Assembly: GCF_004000745.1 (NCBI RefSeq)
Contig: NZ_BILV01000012.1
Span: forward strand, 1-64,000
Length of the DNA stretch: 64,000 nt
Direction: 5' to 3'
DNA from: Paenibacillus barengoltzii NBRC 101215
GTDB taxonomy: Bacteria; Bacillota; Bacilli; Paenibacillales; Paenibacillaceae
Below, piece by piece: positions 26,749 through 36,104 of the stretch. Within the stretch, counting starts at the first letter, position 1. The number at the start of each line of letters is the position of its first letter. Under the pieces are notes generated by a model that ran no database searches, was not told where the DNA came from, and worked only from the letters and a program-made list of their open reading frames with translations. Made by a program: the position numbers and the translations under genes.

Positions 26749-26824
26749 AATGGACAAAGGCACCAAAACATCTGTTCGACTACTACATACAAAGGTAGAC
26801 TAAAGAATTAAAGGGGGAGCATGA

Positions 26825-28810
26825 ATGGCCGAACAAATCGATTTGTTCGAGGACGTACCCGGCACGAATGCCGATGGCCCGTCTTCGGGATACGACGCGG
26901 ACGACATTCAAGTGCTCGAAGGGCTTGTCGCGGTACGCAAACGGCCAGGGATGTATATTGGCAGTACGAGCTCGTCGGGACTACATCATCTGGTATGGGA
27001 GATCGTTGACAACGCGGTCGACGAGCATCTGGCGAAGTACTGCACGAAAATTGACATTACGCTGAACAAGGACGGATCGGTCACTGTACTCGATAACGGC
27101 CGGGGGATTCCAACCGGCATGCATAAAACCGGGATACCGACGCCGCAAGTCGTCTATACGATCCTGCATGCAGGCGGCAAGTTTGGCGGATCGGGTTACA
27201 AGAAATCCGGCGGGTTGCACGGCGTTGGGGCCTCGGTAACGAACGCGTTGTCCGAGTGGCTCGAAGTGGAAATTTATCGGGACGGAAAAATCCACCGGAT
27301 GCGCTTCGAATATTGGGTTGATGACAAAGGCATTGAACACGTGGGTGAGCCGGTTACTGGACTTGAAGTGATCGGCAACACGAACAAGACCGGCACGAAG
27401 GTAACGTTTAAACCGGATATTCGCGTCTTCACCGGCGGGATCGGATTAAACTACGATACGCTCGCGGAACGATTGCAGGAGATCGCGTTTCTGAATTCGG
27501 GCCTGAAGGTGACCTTGAAGGATGAGCGGGTCGGCCGTTCCGACGAGTTTTTTTACGAGGGCGGAGCCAGTCAGTTCGTGGAGTTCCTTAATGACGGGAA
27601 GGACGTGCTGCATGATGTCATCCATTTCTATGCGGAGCGGGAGGATATCGAAGTCGAAGTGGCGCTGCAATACAATGCAGGGTACACCGAAACGCTGGTA
27701 TCGTTCGTCAACTCCATCCCAACTCGGGGCGGGGGAACGCATGAAACCGGATTCAAGACAGCTTACACCCGCGTGATGAACGAATATGCTCGGAAGAACG
27801 GCTTGCTCAAGGAAAAGGATAAAAACCTCGAAGGTAACGATTTGCGCGAAGGCATGATGGCCGTTATCAGCGTCAAGATGTCCGAGGTGGAGTTTGTCGG
27901 TCAAACGAAAGACCAGCTCGGAAGTGCATCGGCTCGAAGTGCGGTGGAATCGGTCGTGAGCGAGAAAATGGCGGTGTTCCTGGAAGAGAACCCGCAGGTT
28001 GCTCAGACGCTGATCAAGAAGGCGGTCCAAGCCTCCAAAGCACGGGAGGCCGCTCGCAAAGCCCGCGACGAAATGCGTTCGGGCAAGAAGCGGAGCGAAA
28101 GCTCCAACCTTGGCGGCAAGCTGACGCCGGCGCAGTCGAAGGATTATACGCGCACAGAGCTGTTTATTGTGGAAGGGGATTCCGCTGGCGGTTCGGCCAA
28201 GCAGGGGCGTGATTCGAAGCTACAGGCTATTTTGCCGTTGAAAGGGAAGCCGATGAATCCGGAGAAGGCCAAGCTGGCGGATATTCTCAAGAACGACGAG
28301 TACCGGGCGATTATTTCGGCGATTGGCGCAGGCATTGGGCCGGATTTCACCCTGGAGGACAGTAACTTCTCCAAGATCATCATCATGACCGACGCCGATA
28401 CAGACGGTGCGCACATTCAAGTGTTGCTCTTGACGTTCTTTTACCGTTATATGAAGCCGCTGATCGATGCGGGACGGGTCTATATCGCGCAACCGCCGTT
28501 GTACAAGATTACTCGTCGTTCCGGCAAGCTGGAGACGGTGAGATATGCGTGGACCGACGAGCAGCTGCAGAACTACCTGAAAGAATTCGGCAAAAATTTC
28601 GAGCTGCAACGCTACAAAGGTTTGGGAGAAATGAATCCCGAACAGCTGTGGGAAACGACGATGAATCCGGAAACGCGGACCATGCTGCAGGTGCAGATCG
28701 AAGACGCCGCCAAAGCGGAGCGCCGCGTGTCTACGCTGATGGGGGACAAGGTCGATCCGCGCAAGCGATGGATCGTGGAAAACGTGGATTTCACGGAGTT
28801 TGAGGAATAG
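26825..28810 (+). CDS. parE: DNA topoisomerase IV subunit B (ParE/GrlB)
   Basis: 661 residues, ATG 26825 with GGGGGAGC upstream. GHKL ATPase domain with VDNAVDE (about residue 62) and GLHGVGASVTNALS, transducer domain, then TOPRIM with VEGDSAGGSAKQGRD (about 448) and DADTDGAHI (about 522), and the closing RYKGLGEMNPEQLWETTM. GyrB has the same domains; assignment to topoisomerase IV rests on the adjacent parC and the lack of gyrA, dnaA or recF nearby. With ParC it unlinks daughter chromosomes. Confidence 0.92.
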   Translation: MAEQIDLFEDVPGTNADGPSSGYDADDIQVLEGLVAVRKRPGMYIGSTSSSGLHHLVWEIVDNAVDEHLAKYCTKIDITLNKDGSVTVLDNGRGIPTGMHKTGIPTPQVVYTILHAGGKFGGSGYKKSGGLHGVGASVTNALSEWLEVEIYRDGKIHRMRFEYWVDDKGIEHVGEPVTGLEVIGNTNKTGTKVTFKPDIRVFTGGIGLNYDTLAERLQEIAFLNSGLKVTLKDERVGRSDEFFYEGGASQFVEFLNDGKDVLHDVIHFYAEREDIEVEVALQYNAGYTETLVSFVNSIPTRGGGTHETGFKTAYTRVMNEYARKNGLLKEKDKNLEGNDLREGMMAVISVKMSEVEFVGQTKDQLGSASARSAVESVVSEKMAVFLEENPQVAQTLIKKAVQASKAREAARKARDEMRSGKKRSESSNLGGKLTPAQSKDYTRTELFIVEGDSAGGSAKQGRDSKLQAILPLKGKPMNPEKAKLADILKNDEYRAIISAIGAGIGPDFTLEDSNFSKIIIMTDADTDGAHIQVLLLTFFYRYMKPLIDAGRVYIAQPPLYKITRRSGKLETVRYAWTDEQLQNYLKEFGKNFELQRYKGLGEMNPEQLWETTMNPETRTMLQVQIEDAAKAERRVSTLMGDKVDPRKRWIVENVDFTEFEE

Positions 28811-28823
28811 AAGGTGAATTGAT

Positions 28824-31262
28824 GTGAGCATGCTGGAAAACTTTTTGCCGGCGTTCTTGGAAGAGGTTGTAGGCGACCGATTTGGCCGGTATTCCAAATA
28901 TATTATTCAGGACCGGGCGATTCCTGACATTCGCGACGGGTTGAAGCCGGTTCAACGCCGGATATTGTATGCGATGTACGATTCCGGTAATACCCCGGAC
29001 AAACCGTACCGGAAATCGGCGAAGACGGTTGGGGACGTTATGGGGAACTACCATCCGCACGGGGACTCTTCGATCTACGAAGGGATGGTACGGATGGCGC
29101 AGCCGTGGAAGATGGGCCATGCGCTTATCGACGGTCACGGCAACTGGGGTTCGCAGGACGATGACCCGGCAGCAGCGATGCGGTATACCGAAGCGCGCTT
29201 GTCGGCGATCGCGATGGAGCTCTTGCGAGATATTGAGAAGCGGACCGTGCCGTTTAAGGACAACTTCGACAATACGGCGAAGGAACCCGTCGTCCTGCCG
29301 GCCCGTTTTCCGAACCTGCTGGTCAACGGGGCCAGCGGGATCTCCGCAGGGTTTGCGACGGAAATTCCGCCGCATAACCTGCGCGAGGTGATTGATGCCT
29401 GCATCGCCTTGATGGAGAAGCCGGAAATGACGCTAGAGGAAATTCGGCTGTTCGTGAAAGGACCGGATTTTCCGACGGGCGGCATTATTATGGGCGAGGA
29501 AGGCATTCGGGAAGCTTATGAGACCGGGAAAGGCCGGATTTATTTGCGCTCCAAGACAGAAATCGAGACGCTACGCGGCGGCAAGCAGCAGATTGTTATC
29601 ACCGAGATTCCTTATCAGGTGGTGAAGTCGCGCTTGGTAACGGCAATGGAAAACATCCGTCTGGAGAAAAAGGTGGACGGCATTGCCGAAGTGCGGGACG
29701 AAAGCGGCCGGAACGGACTGCGTATCGTTGTCGAGTTGAAGAAGGATGCGGATGCTCAGGGGATTTTGGCCTATTTGCTGAAAAAAACCGACCTGCAAGT
29801 CACCTACAACTTCAACATGGTGGCGATCGTTAACAAGGCGCCGCGTCAGCTGGGGCTCAAAGCGATGCTCGAAGCCTACATTGCCCACCAGCGCGAGGTT
29901 GTGACCTACCGGACGCAATATGAGCTGGAGAAGCTGGAGGACCGTGCTCACGTTTTGGAGGGCTTGGTCAAGGCGCTTAACATTTTGGATGAGGTCATCG
30001 CAGCCATCAAAGCCTCCAAGAACCGTCAAGATGCGCAAAACAACCTGCAATGGATGTTCGGCTTCACCGAACGGCAGGCCGATGCGATCTTGACCCTGCA
30101 GTTGTACCGTTTAACCAATCTGGAGATTACGACGCTGCAGAAAGAGCTGGAGGACATCCAGAAGAAAATCACCGTGTTGCGCGGCATCTTGGAAAGCGAT
30201 AAGAAGCTGATCGCACTGATCAAGAAAGAGCTGCTCGAGATCCGCGACAAATACGGGATCGACCGCCGTTCGCACATTCAGGACGAGGTTGAGGAGTTGA
30301 AGGTCAACCTTGAGGTGCTGGTGGCTCAAGAGGATGTACTGGTTACGATTTCCCATGAGGGGTACATCAAGCGTACCAGCATGCTGTCGTTTACGCGATC
30401 CGGCGGGGAGCGCGATGGCTCCGGGGTCAAAGAAGGCGACTACATGAAGTATTTGCTGGAGGTAGATACTTTGCAGAACCTGCTGATCTTTACGCAGCGG
30501 GGGCAATACTTCCTCTTGCCGGTGCACCAGATTCCAGAGTTTAAATGGAAGGATAACGGGACAGCGATCGTCAACGTTATTCCGCTGGCCAAGGAAGATC
30601 GCATTGTCAGCGTGATTCCGGTGAAGAGCTTCGACGAGAATCCAGAGCTCAGTCTGGTCTTCGTGACGAAGAACGGTCAAGTGAAGCGAACCGAGCTGAA
30701 AGAATACGAAACGAAGCGCTCCGGTGCGGTGGCCGCCTGCAAGGTTGGCGACGGCGATGAAGTGCTGAGCGTCACGGTCAGCCGGAACAACCAGGAAATT
30801 CTGCTATTAACGAAGCAGGGAATGGCGATCCGGTTCGCCGAAGACGAAGTGAACCCGATGGGACGGGTATCTGCAGGGGTACGCGGGATCAACCTGAAGG
30901 ATGACGATGAGGTTGTTGCCGCGCTCTGGGTCGAAGGCGAGGAAGGCGAAGTCCTAGTCGTATCCGACTTGGCTTACGCGAAGCGCAGCCTGCTGCTGGA
31001 CTATCCGGTACAAAGCCGGGGCGGCAAAGGTGTCCAGACGTTTGAATTTAAGGAAGGCAAACGCGTCAAACCAAACGGCAGCCGCTTAGTTGGCGGTATT
31101 CATTGCAAGGAGCCGGTGTTGTTACAGGCCGTCACGAAGGAAGGGCAAATGCACACCTTCAGCTCGGAAGATGCTCCAATCGCGGACCGGAAGTCCATAG
31201 GGAAAGCGATGATGTCCGTAGACAAAAACGACGAGATCGTGGATCTCTTCGTCAAAGAATAA
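28824..31262 (+). CDS. parC: DNA topoisomerase IV subunit A (ParC/GrlA)
   Basis: 812 residues from GTG 28824 with AAGGTG seven bases upstream, 13 bases after parE. The breakage-reunion domain has the catalytic Tyr121 in MRYTEARLS, and the quinolone-resistance region reads [10 protein letters not shown] with Ser82 and Glu86, the wild-type residues at the positions mutated in resistant strains. A coiled coil at about 430-490 is followed by a C-terminal beta-pinwheel domain. Length is close to B. subtilis ParC. It ends at a strong terminator. Confidence 0.94.
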   Translation: MSMLENFLPAFLEEVVGDRFGRYSKYIIQDRAIPDIRDGLKPVQRRILYAMYDSGNTPDKPYRKSAKTVGDVMGNYHPHGDSSIYEGMVRMAQPWKMGHALIDGHGNWGSQDDDPAAAMRYTEARLSAIAMELLRDIEKRTVPFKDNFDNTAKEPVVLPARFPNLLVNGASGISAGFATEIPPHNLREVIDACIALMEKPEMTLEEIRLFVKGPDFPTGGIIMGEEGIREAYETGKGRIYLRSKTEIETLRGGKQQIVITEIPYQVVKSRLVTAMENIRLEKKVDGIAEVRDESGRNGLRIVVELKKDADAQGILAYLLKKTDLQVTYNFNMVAIVNKAPRQLGLKAMLEAYIAHQREVVTYRTQYELEKLEDRAHVLEGLVKALNILDEVIAAIKASKNRQDAQNNLQWMFGFTERQADAILTLQLYRLTNLEITTLQKELEDIQKKITVLRGILESDKKLIALIKKELLEIRDKYGIDRRSHIQDEVEELKVNLEVLVAQEDVLVTISHEGYIKRTSMLSFTRSGGERDGSGVKEGDYMKYLLEVDTLQNLLIFTQRGQYFLLPVHQIPEFKWKDNGTAIVNVIPLAKEDRIVSVIPVKSFDENPELSLVFVTKNGQVKRTELKEYETKRSGAVAACKVGDGDEVLSVTVSRNNQEILLLTKQGMAIRFAEDEVNPMGRVSAGVRGINLKDDDEVVAALWVEGEEGEVLVVSDLAYAKRSLLLDYPVQSRGGKGVQTFEFKEGKRVKPNGSRLVGGIHCKEPVLLQAVTKEGQMHTFSSEDAPIADRKSIGKAMMSVDKNDEIVDLFVKE

Positions 31263-31268
31263 GCGATC

Positions 31269-31310
31269 AACTCCGGGGAAGGGCTTGAAACTTTCCCGGA
31301 GTTTTTTTTA
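31269..31310 (+). terminator. Rho-independent terminator of parE-parC
   Basis: AACTCCGGG (31269-31277) pairs with CCCGGAGTT, followed by eight T. Confidence 0.9.
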
Positions 31311-31340
31311 AACAATCCGTAGTGAAGGGGGGGATGGAGA

Positions 31341-31535
31341 ATGGCGGAAGCGCATTTCCTGTCGCGGTTATCCGCGCCGGCTAGACGAGCCTTGGAAGCA
31401 AATGGCGTAACGACTTTGGAGAAGTTGGCCGAGCTGAGTGAGCAAGAGGTGCTGCGATTTCATGGCATGGGCCCCGCTTCCTTGCCTAAGCTGAGAGAGG
31501 CTTTGCGTGCGCAAGGATTAACGTTTCGGAGCTAA
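31341..31535 (+). CDS. Small helix-hairpin-helix protein resembling RNA polymerase alpha C-terminal domain
   Basis: 64 residues, ATG 31341 with GGGGGGATGG upstream. The whole protein is one alpha-CTD-like fold: helix around ARRALEANGVTTLEKLAELSE, then the hairpin FHGMGPASLPKLREAL. In RpoA this domain contacts promoter DNA and activators; here it stands free. Similar short proteins are common in Bacillales but have no assigned function. Its 3' end overlaps the convergent LysR gene by 18 bases. Confidence 0.75.
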   Translation: MAEAHFLSRLSAPARRALEANGVTTLEKLAELSEQEVLRFHGMGPASLPKLREALRAQGLTFRS

Positions 31536-32438
31536 AATCGAGCCTTGAACTGCTCCCTCGTGATCCTCGGTAAGATGATCGATGAATGCTTGGAGCGTAG
31601 GATCCATAAACGTACTTCTGCGATAGACTAACCCGACGTTTTTGTGCGGAACGGGCTGTGCCAACGGGACAACGGTGATTCCGCCGCGGCGGTTCGTGCT
31701 AGTTAACGTCCGGGCATAAGAACCGGGGAGAACCGTACCTCCGACGTGGTGGATGACCATCTGGACCTGGGATTCCATCGTCGACAGCTCCATGACTGGC
31801 CGGATCTCAATGCCCTGATCAGCGCATGCCGTATCCAGCAGTTGCCGCACGTAAAACTTCGGCGGAAAGAGCACCAGCGGCAGCTGTGCAACCTGCTCCA
31901 GCGTCACTTCCGGCAGCTCCGCATAAGCATGCTGGCTGGAGACAACCAGCACCAGCGCCTCGTCGAACAGCGGTCGGCTGACGATTTGCTCATCCTGGAG
32001 CGGCAGAAACACGACGCCGAGATCCAGCTGGTTGGCGAGCAGTCCGGCTCTGGTCTCTTCGGTGGCGAGCTCAAGCACCGTCAGCTCAATTCCGGGGTAC
32101 TGACGGTGGAAAGAGATCAGCTTGTCTTCCAGCAGGTGGTTGCCGGAGCATCCGATGCGGAGCTGCCCGCGCTGTACGCCGGTAATCTGGCCGATTTCCA
32201 ATTTTGCCTGCTCTACCTCATAAACCACCCGGCGGGCGTGCTCCAACAGGATTGCTCCTGCTTGGGTCAGGTAGTTTTTTTTACCAATCCGTTGAATGAG
32301 GGCCGTCCCCAGCTCTTGCTCCAGCAAGCGAATTTGGTGGCTGAGCGTGGGCTGCGTAATCCCCAGTCTTTCCGCAGCTTTGGTGAAGTGCAAATCCTCC
32401 CCGACCGCGATGAAATATTCCAATAAACGATGCTCCAT
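31518..32438 (-). CDS. LysR family transcriptional regulator
   Basis: 306 residues on the minus strand. The N-terminal winged helix-turn-helix is clear: LEYFIAVGEDLHFTKAAERL, then ITQPTLSHQIRLLEQELG. The remaining 215 residues are the LysR substrate-binding fold with VQMVIHHVGGTVLPG near residue 230. It is divergent from ilvE across a 152-base spacer that contains a candidate promoter and the palindrome ATTGATCAAT, so it probably controls that gene. The co-inducer is unknown. Confidence 0.92.
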   Translation of the reverse strand: MEHRLLEYFIAVGEDLHFTKAAERLGITQPTLSHQIRLLEQELGTALIQRIGKKNYLTQAGAILLEHARRVVYEVEQAKLEIGQITGVQRGQLRIGCSGNHLLEDKLISFHRQYPGIELTVLELATEETRAGLLANQLDLGVVFLPLQDEQIVSRPLFDEALVLVVSSQHAYAELPEVTLEQVAQLPLVLFPPKFYVRQLLDTACADQGIEIRPVMELSTMESQVQMVIHHVGGTVLPGSYARTLTSTNRRGGITVVPLAQPVPHKNVGLVYRRSTFMDPTLQAFIDHLTEDHEGAVQGSILAPKR

Positions 32439-32497
32439 AGCGGATCATTCTCCTTAATACATAGATGTTGTCAATGATTATAATTGAAACGATGTTA

Positions 32498-32526
32498 TTG
32501 ATCAATGAAGAAAGAATCGGTATAGT
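32498..32526 (+). promoter_or_regulatory. Sigma-A promoter of ilvE with overlapping palindrome
   Basis: TTGATC (32498-32503), 17 bases, TATAGT (32521-32526). The palindrome ATTGATCAAT (32497-32506) covers the -35 box and is a possible binding site for the divergent LysR regulator. Confidence 0.65.
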
Positions 32527-32590
32527 GAAAGACAGAGTAATTATTGCTTCGTTAGTTCGTGAATCCGATAAAGGGAAAGAGGAAATGAAT

Positions 32591-33658
32591 ATGGGAAATT
32601 GGTCCATCACATTAACGACGGCTAAAAAAGCGAAGCCGGCTGCCGATCAGCTGGGCTTTGGCAAATATTTTACCGATCATATGCTGCTTATGGATTATAC
32701 GGCAGATCAAGGCTGGCACGATCCGCGAATCGTGCCGTATGGACCGATTTCGCTGGATCCATCGGCGATGGTGTTCCACTACGGGCAAGAAGTGTTTGAG
32801 GGTATGAAGGCTTACCGGACACCGCAGGGAGAGCTCGTATTGTTCCGACCAGATATGAACTTACGCCGGTTGAATCATTCATGCGAACGTCTTGGGATTC
32901 CTCAGGTGGATCCGGAGGAAGTGCTGGAAGGTATTTGCCGCCTGCTCGCTTTAGAGGAAGAGTGGATGCCGGAAGGCGAAGGCAATTCTTTATATATCCG
33001 ACCGTTTATTATTGCCACTGAAGCAGGTCTTGGGGTGCGGGCCGCAGAGGAGTATCGGTTGATCGTCATTTTATCGCCGGTTGGGGCTTATTATCGCGAA
33101 GGCATCCATCCGGTGCGCATTTATGTGGAGGATCGGTACGTTCGGGCGGTTCGCGGCGGTACCGGTGAAGCGAAAACCTCGGGGAACTATGCCGCAGGCA
33201 TCAAAGCCCAGGAAGATGTCAAATCGCTGGGCTTCTCCCAGGTGTTATGGCTTGACGGAATCGAGAAGAAGTATATCGAAGAAGTGGGCAGCATGAACGT
33301 GTTCTTCAAGATTGCCGGGGAAGTGGTCACTCCCGAACTGAACGGCAGTATTCTGGCTGGTGTCACGCGGGACTCGGTCATTCATCTTCTTCGGGAGTGG
33401 GGAGTTCCCGTTAAGGAACGCCGGATCTCGATTGAAGAGCTGTTCGAGGCCCATAAGGAAGGGAAACTTGAAGAAGCGTTTGGCACCGGAACGGCGGCGG
33501 TCATCTCTCCGATCGGCAGCATGACGTGGGAAGGTCATGACATGGAGATTGCTGGAGGCCAAACCGGAGCATTGTCGGCAAAACTGTACGAGACATTGAC
33601 CGGAATCCAACGCGGAGAGCGGGAGGATTCCTTCGGATGGCGGTATTCCGTCCGTTAA
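32591..33658 (+). CDS. ilvE: Branched-chain amino-acid aminotransferase
   Basis: 355 residues from ATG 32591, with AGAGGA seven bases upstream; longer in-frame starts at 32465 and 32585 would add residues of no family resemblance. Fold-type IV PLP enzyme: FHYGQEVFEGMKAYR near residue 60, the GGTGEAKTSGNYAAG segment whose Lys binds PLP, and EEVGSMNVFF. This matches the 350-360-residue BCAT group that moves the amino group between Leu, Ile or Val and 2-oxoglutarate. It is the only enzyme of that pathway in the window, and lies beside the LysR gene. Confidence 0.93.
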   Translation: MGNWSITLTTAKKAKPAADQLGFGKYFTDHMLLMDYTADQGWHDPRIVPYGPISLDPSAMVFHYGQEVFEGMKAYRTPQGELVLFRPDMNLRRLNHSCERLGIPQVDPEEVLEGICRLLALEEEWMPEGEGNSLYIRPFIIATEAGLGVRAAEEYRLIVILSPVGAYYREGIHPVRIYVEDRYVRAVRGGTGEAKTSGNYAAGIKAQEDVKSLGFSQVLWLDGIEKKYIEEVGSMNVFFKIAGEVVTPELNGSILAGVTRDSVIHLLREWGVPVKERRISIEELFEAHKEGKLEEAFGTGTAAVISPIGSMTWEGHDMEIAGGQTGALSAKLYETLTGIQRGEREDSFGWRYSVR

Positions 33659-33777
33659 AAACAACGGGATGGTGCCCCTTTGCCGTAAACCCTTGGATAA
33701 TTGCTTCAAGGCAGCAGGAATTTGCGAAGGAAGCAGCGAATTATCCAAATGGTGATGTAAGGCAAGGAGGGATAAGA

Positions 33778-34188
33778 TTGCATACCGCTGAATTTGCCAG
33801 ATTGCTTGATCTCATCGTGAAGGATTATCAGACCCACATGGAGGAGGAGCTGGCTCCCACACTAACGACGTCGCAGTTGACCGTTCTGGAGCTGCTGGAG
33901 CAGCAGGGCAATCTGAAGCCGTCCGATTTGATTCCGTTTCTTTCCACGACGCCGGCTGCAGTAACGATGCTTCTGGACCGTATGGAGCGGGGCGAACTGA
34001 TTCGCCGCGACCGGGATGAGAACGATCGCCGCAACGTGTGGGTATCAATTACGGATAAAGGACAATCCGAAGTTCGCCGGGGGATCGAAGTTCGCAACGC
34101 CTACTTAAGCGGCGTGTTGAATCGCATCTCAAGCCATAATCAACAACTGCTCGTATTTCTGTTGGGCAAAATTTCGGGAACGAAATAA
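33778..34188 (+). CDS. MarR family transcriptional regulator
   Basis: 136 residues from TTG 33778, which has AAGGAGG seven bases upstream; the longer frame back to 33637 overlaps ilvE and has no RBS. A winged helix-turn-helix is seen: LTTSQLTVLELLEQQ, LKPSDLIPFLSTTPAAVTMLLDRME, and the wing RRDRDENDRRNVWVSITDKG. These regulators bind palindromes as dimers and release DNA on ligand binding. Its target is not obvious; a terminator directly follows. Confidence 0.88.
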   Translation: MHTAEFARLLDLIVKDYQTHMEEELAPTLTTSQLTVLELLEQQGNLKPSDLIPFLSTTPAAVTMLLDRMERGELIRRDRDENDRRNVWVSITDKGQSEVRRGIEVRNAYLSGVLNRISSHNQQLLVFLLGKISGTK

Positions 34189-34218
34189 GGAACTTGCCTA
34201 CGAGGGAGTCTAATGAAT

Positions 34219-34270
34219 AGGCGGGACGTCAAGGAGCTGATTTGTCAGCTTTAGACGTCCCGCCTTTTTT
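34219..34270 (+). terminator. Strong terminator between convergent genes
   Basis: AGGCGGGACGTC (34219-34230) pairs with GACGTCCCGCCT (34254-34265), with an inner AGCTGA/TCAGCT stem, followed by six T. Confidence 0.9.
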
Positions 34271-35040
34271 CACATCTCGATTCCGTTCCCCCCAGCCTGC
34301 AGCAACGCTGCAAGGCGGGTATACGTTTCTTCCTTCCACAGGTCCCACGGATACGCACGCGGCGGGAGGGAGATCAGATCGATCGGCTCCTTCGTCACCG
34401 GGTGCGGAAACCCAACGTACAACGACCAAAGGGCGATTTGTTGGCCTGGTTTATTCCGCCCTGCGCCATATTTCTGATCGCCATACAGAGGGCAACCGAT
34501 GTGGCTCAGTTGCACTCGGATCTGGTGCGGCCGGCCGGTATGCAGCTCCACCTGCACAAGGCTCAGCTGCTCCGATGCAGAAGTGCCAAGCACCCGGTAA
34601 TCGAGCCGCGCCTCTTTGCCGCCGGGCGTCCCCGCTGGAACGACAGACACTGTATTGGTGCGTTCGTCTTTAAGCAGCGTATCCGCCAAACGCCCTTGCC
34701 GCTGCGGCGGCGTTCCGTGTACGACAGCGACATATGTTTTGCTGAATCGGCGGCTTCGCACCATCTCCGCTAACCGTGAAGCGGCTTTGGAAGTCTTGGC
34801 GAAGATCATGGCACCTCCGACCGGACGATCCAGCCGATGCACAAGTCCGAGATACACGTTACCGGGCTTGCTATACCGCTCCTTGATGTCCGCCTTCAGC
34901 AAATTCAGCAGATCGGGGTCTCCGCTGGCATCCTCCTGGGTAGGGATGTTCACCGGCTTCTCAATGCCGAGCAGATGGTTGTCTTCATATAGGATCGCCA
35001 TCGCCGGCTGTCCCGAGGTCCGCTTGACTTCAGAAGTCAT
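34270..35040 (-). CDS. RluA/RluD-family RNA pseudouridine synthase
   Basis: 256 residues on the minus strand. The catalytic motif HRLDRPVGG carries the nucleophilic Asp, preceded by LGIEKPVNIPTQ and followed by HTGRPHQIRVQLSHIGCPLYGD, all hallmarks of the RluA group. No S4 domain is present, so it resembles short forms such as TruC/YjbO. It isomerises uridine in rRNA or tRNA; the target position is unknown. It starts 3 bases after the stop of the methyltransferase gene, so the two RNA-modification genes form an operon. Confidence 0.9.
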   Translation of the reverse strand: MTSEVKRTSGQPAMAILYEDNHLLGIEKPVNIPTQEDASGDPDLLNLLKADIKERYSKPGNVYLGLVHRLDRPVGGAMIFAKTSKAASRLAEMVRSRRFSKTYVAVVHGTPPQRQGRLADTLLKDERTNTVSVVPAGTPGGKEARLDYRVLGTSASEQLSLVQVELHTGRPHQIRVQLSHIGCPLYGDQKYGAGRNKPGQQIALWSLYVGFPHPVTKEPIDLISLPPRAYPWDLWKEETYTRLAALLQAGGNGIEM

Positions 35041-35043
35041 CGC

Positions 35044-35907
35044 TTATTCCTCCCAGCGTCCGAGAATGCCGCAAGGAAGATGAAGCCCTGAGCGGGTGAT
35101 CGGCAGGCCCAGTTCACCGGCCGAGATCCGTCCCCCGTAACGCTTCTTGACGGTCATCGTCAGAATGTTGTTCAGAACGGTAGGCGAAATGCCGGTCGTA
35201 TACGAGTTAATAAGGAAGAAGAGCGGCTTGTCCGACAGGATCGACAAGCAAGACTCTACAAACGGGTAGAGGCTCGTCTCCAGCTTCCACATCTCACCGC
35301 CCGGACCACGCCCGTAGGACGGGGGGTCCATGATAATCGCGTCATAACGGTTGCCGCGCCGTTGCTCCCGCTGTACGAACTTGAACACGTCATCTGTAAT
35401 GAAGCGTACATGGCGGTCAGCCAAACCCGACAGCGCCAGGTTCTCCTTGGCCCATTGGACCATCCCTTTCGCTGCGTCGACGTGAACAACCGAAGCGCCA
35501 GCCGAAGCTGCGGCCACGGTGGCCCCGCCAGTATAAGCAAACAGGTTCAGCACCTGAATCGGCCGACCCGCGCCGGCGATCTTGTCCATCATCCACCTCC
35601 AGTTGGCGGCTTGCTCCGGAAACAATCCGGTATGTTTGAAATTGGTGGGGCGGATATAAAATTTCAACCGGTCATAGGAAATCGTCCAACGGTCGGGGAT
35701 CTGCTTCTTCATCTCCCATTGTCCGCCGCCGGAGGAGCTGCGATGGTAATGCCCGTGCACATCGCGCCAACTGCGATCTTCATTGGCGATCGGCCAGATG
35801 ATCTGCGGATCGGGGCGCCGCAAAATGACGTCCCCCCAGCGCTCCAGCTTTTCTCCGTTTCCGGTGTCCATGACTTCATAATCCTGCCAATCATTTGCTA
35901 CATACAT
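35044..35907 (-). CDS. Class I SAM-dependent methyltransferase (RlmI-like)
   Basis: 287 residues on the minus strand. The SAM-binding motif I is VLNLFAYTGGATVAAASAGA, with the acidic end of strand two in VVHVDAAKG, and motif IV is DPPSYGRGPGG, the arrangement of the RlmI/RlmK rRNA cytosine methyltransferases. The N-terminal PUA domain of E. coli RlmI is missing; about 100 residues of another kind precede the core. Pairing with a pseudouridine synthase supports an RNA substrate. The exact base is not known. Confidence 0.85.
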   Translation of the reverse strand: MYVANDWQDYEVMDTGNGEKLERWGDVILRRPDPQIIWPIANEDRSWRDVHGHYHRSSSGGGQWEMKKQIPDRWTISYDRLKFYIRPTNFKHTGLFPEQAANWRWMMDKIAGAGRPIQVLNLFAYTGGATVAAASAGASVVHVDAAKGMVQWAKENLALSGLADRHVRFITDDVFKFVQREQRRGNRYDAIIMDPPSYGRGPGGEMWKLETSLYPFVESCLSILSDKPLFFLINSYTTGISPTVLNNILTMTVKKRYGGRISAGELGLPITRSGLHLPCGILGRWEE

Positions 35908-36104
35908 GTGTTGATCCTTCCTTCCGCCGCCTTATGCGGCCCGCCCGTTCGGGCATGTCCTTAAGTTCTGTAGATTCGGTAGTTATTGTACCTTATTTTT
36001 CTATCGACATGCTACCTTCCTGGTGAAAACGATCTTCAATTCATTCCGCGGATGTGGTAGTCTTTTAATAAAATGCTAAGTTTTAGAGGATCAAGGAGAG
36101 AGCA

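Noticed and set aside
26825-31262. gyrB-gyrA
   Set aside because: Same domain order as gyrase, but no dnaN/recF/gyrase neighbourhood, and the lengths and ParC-type residues fit parE-parC better.
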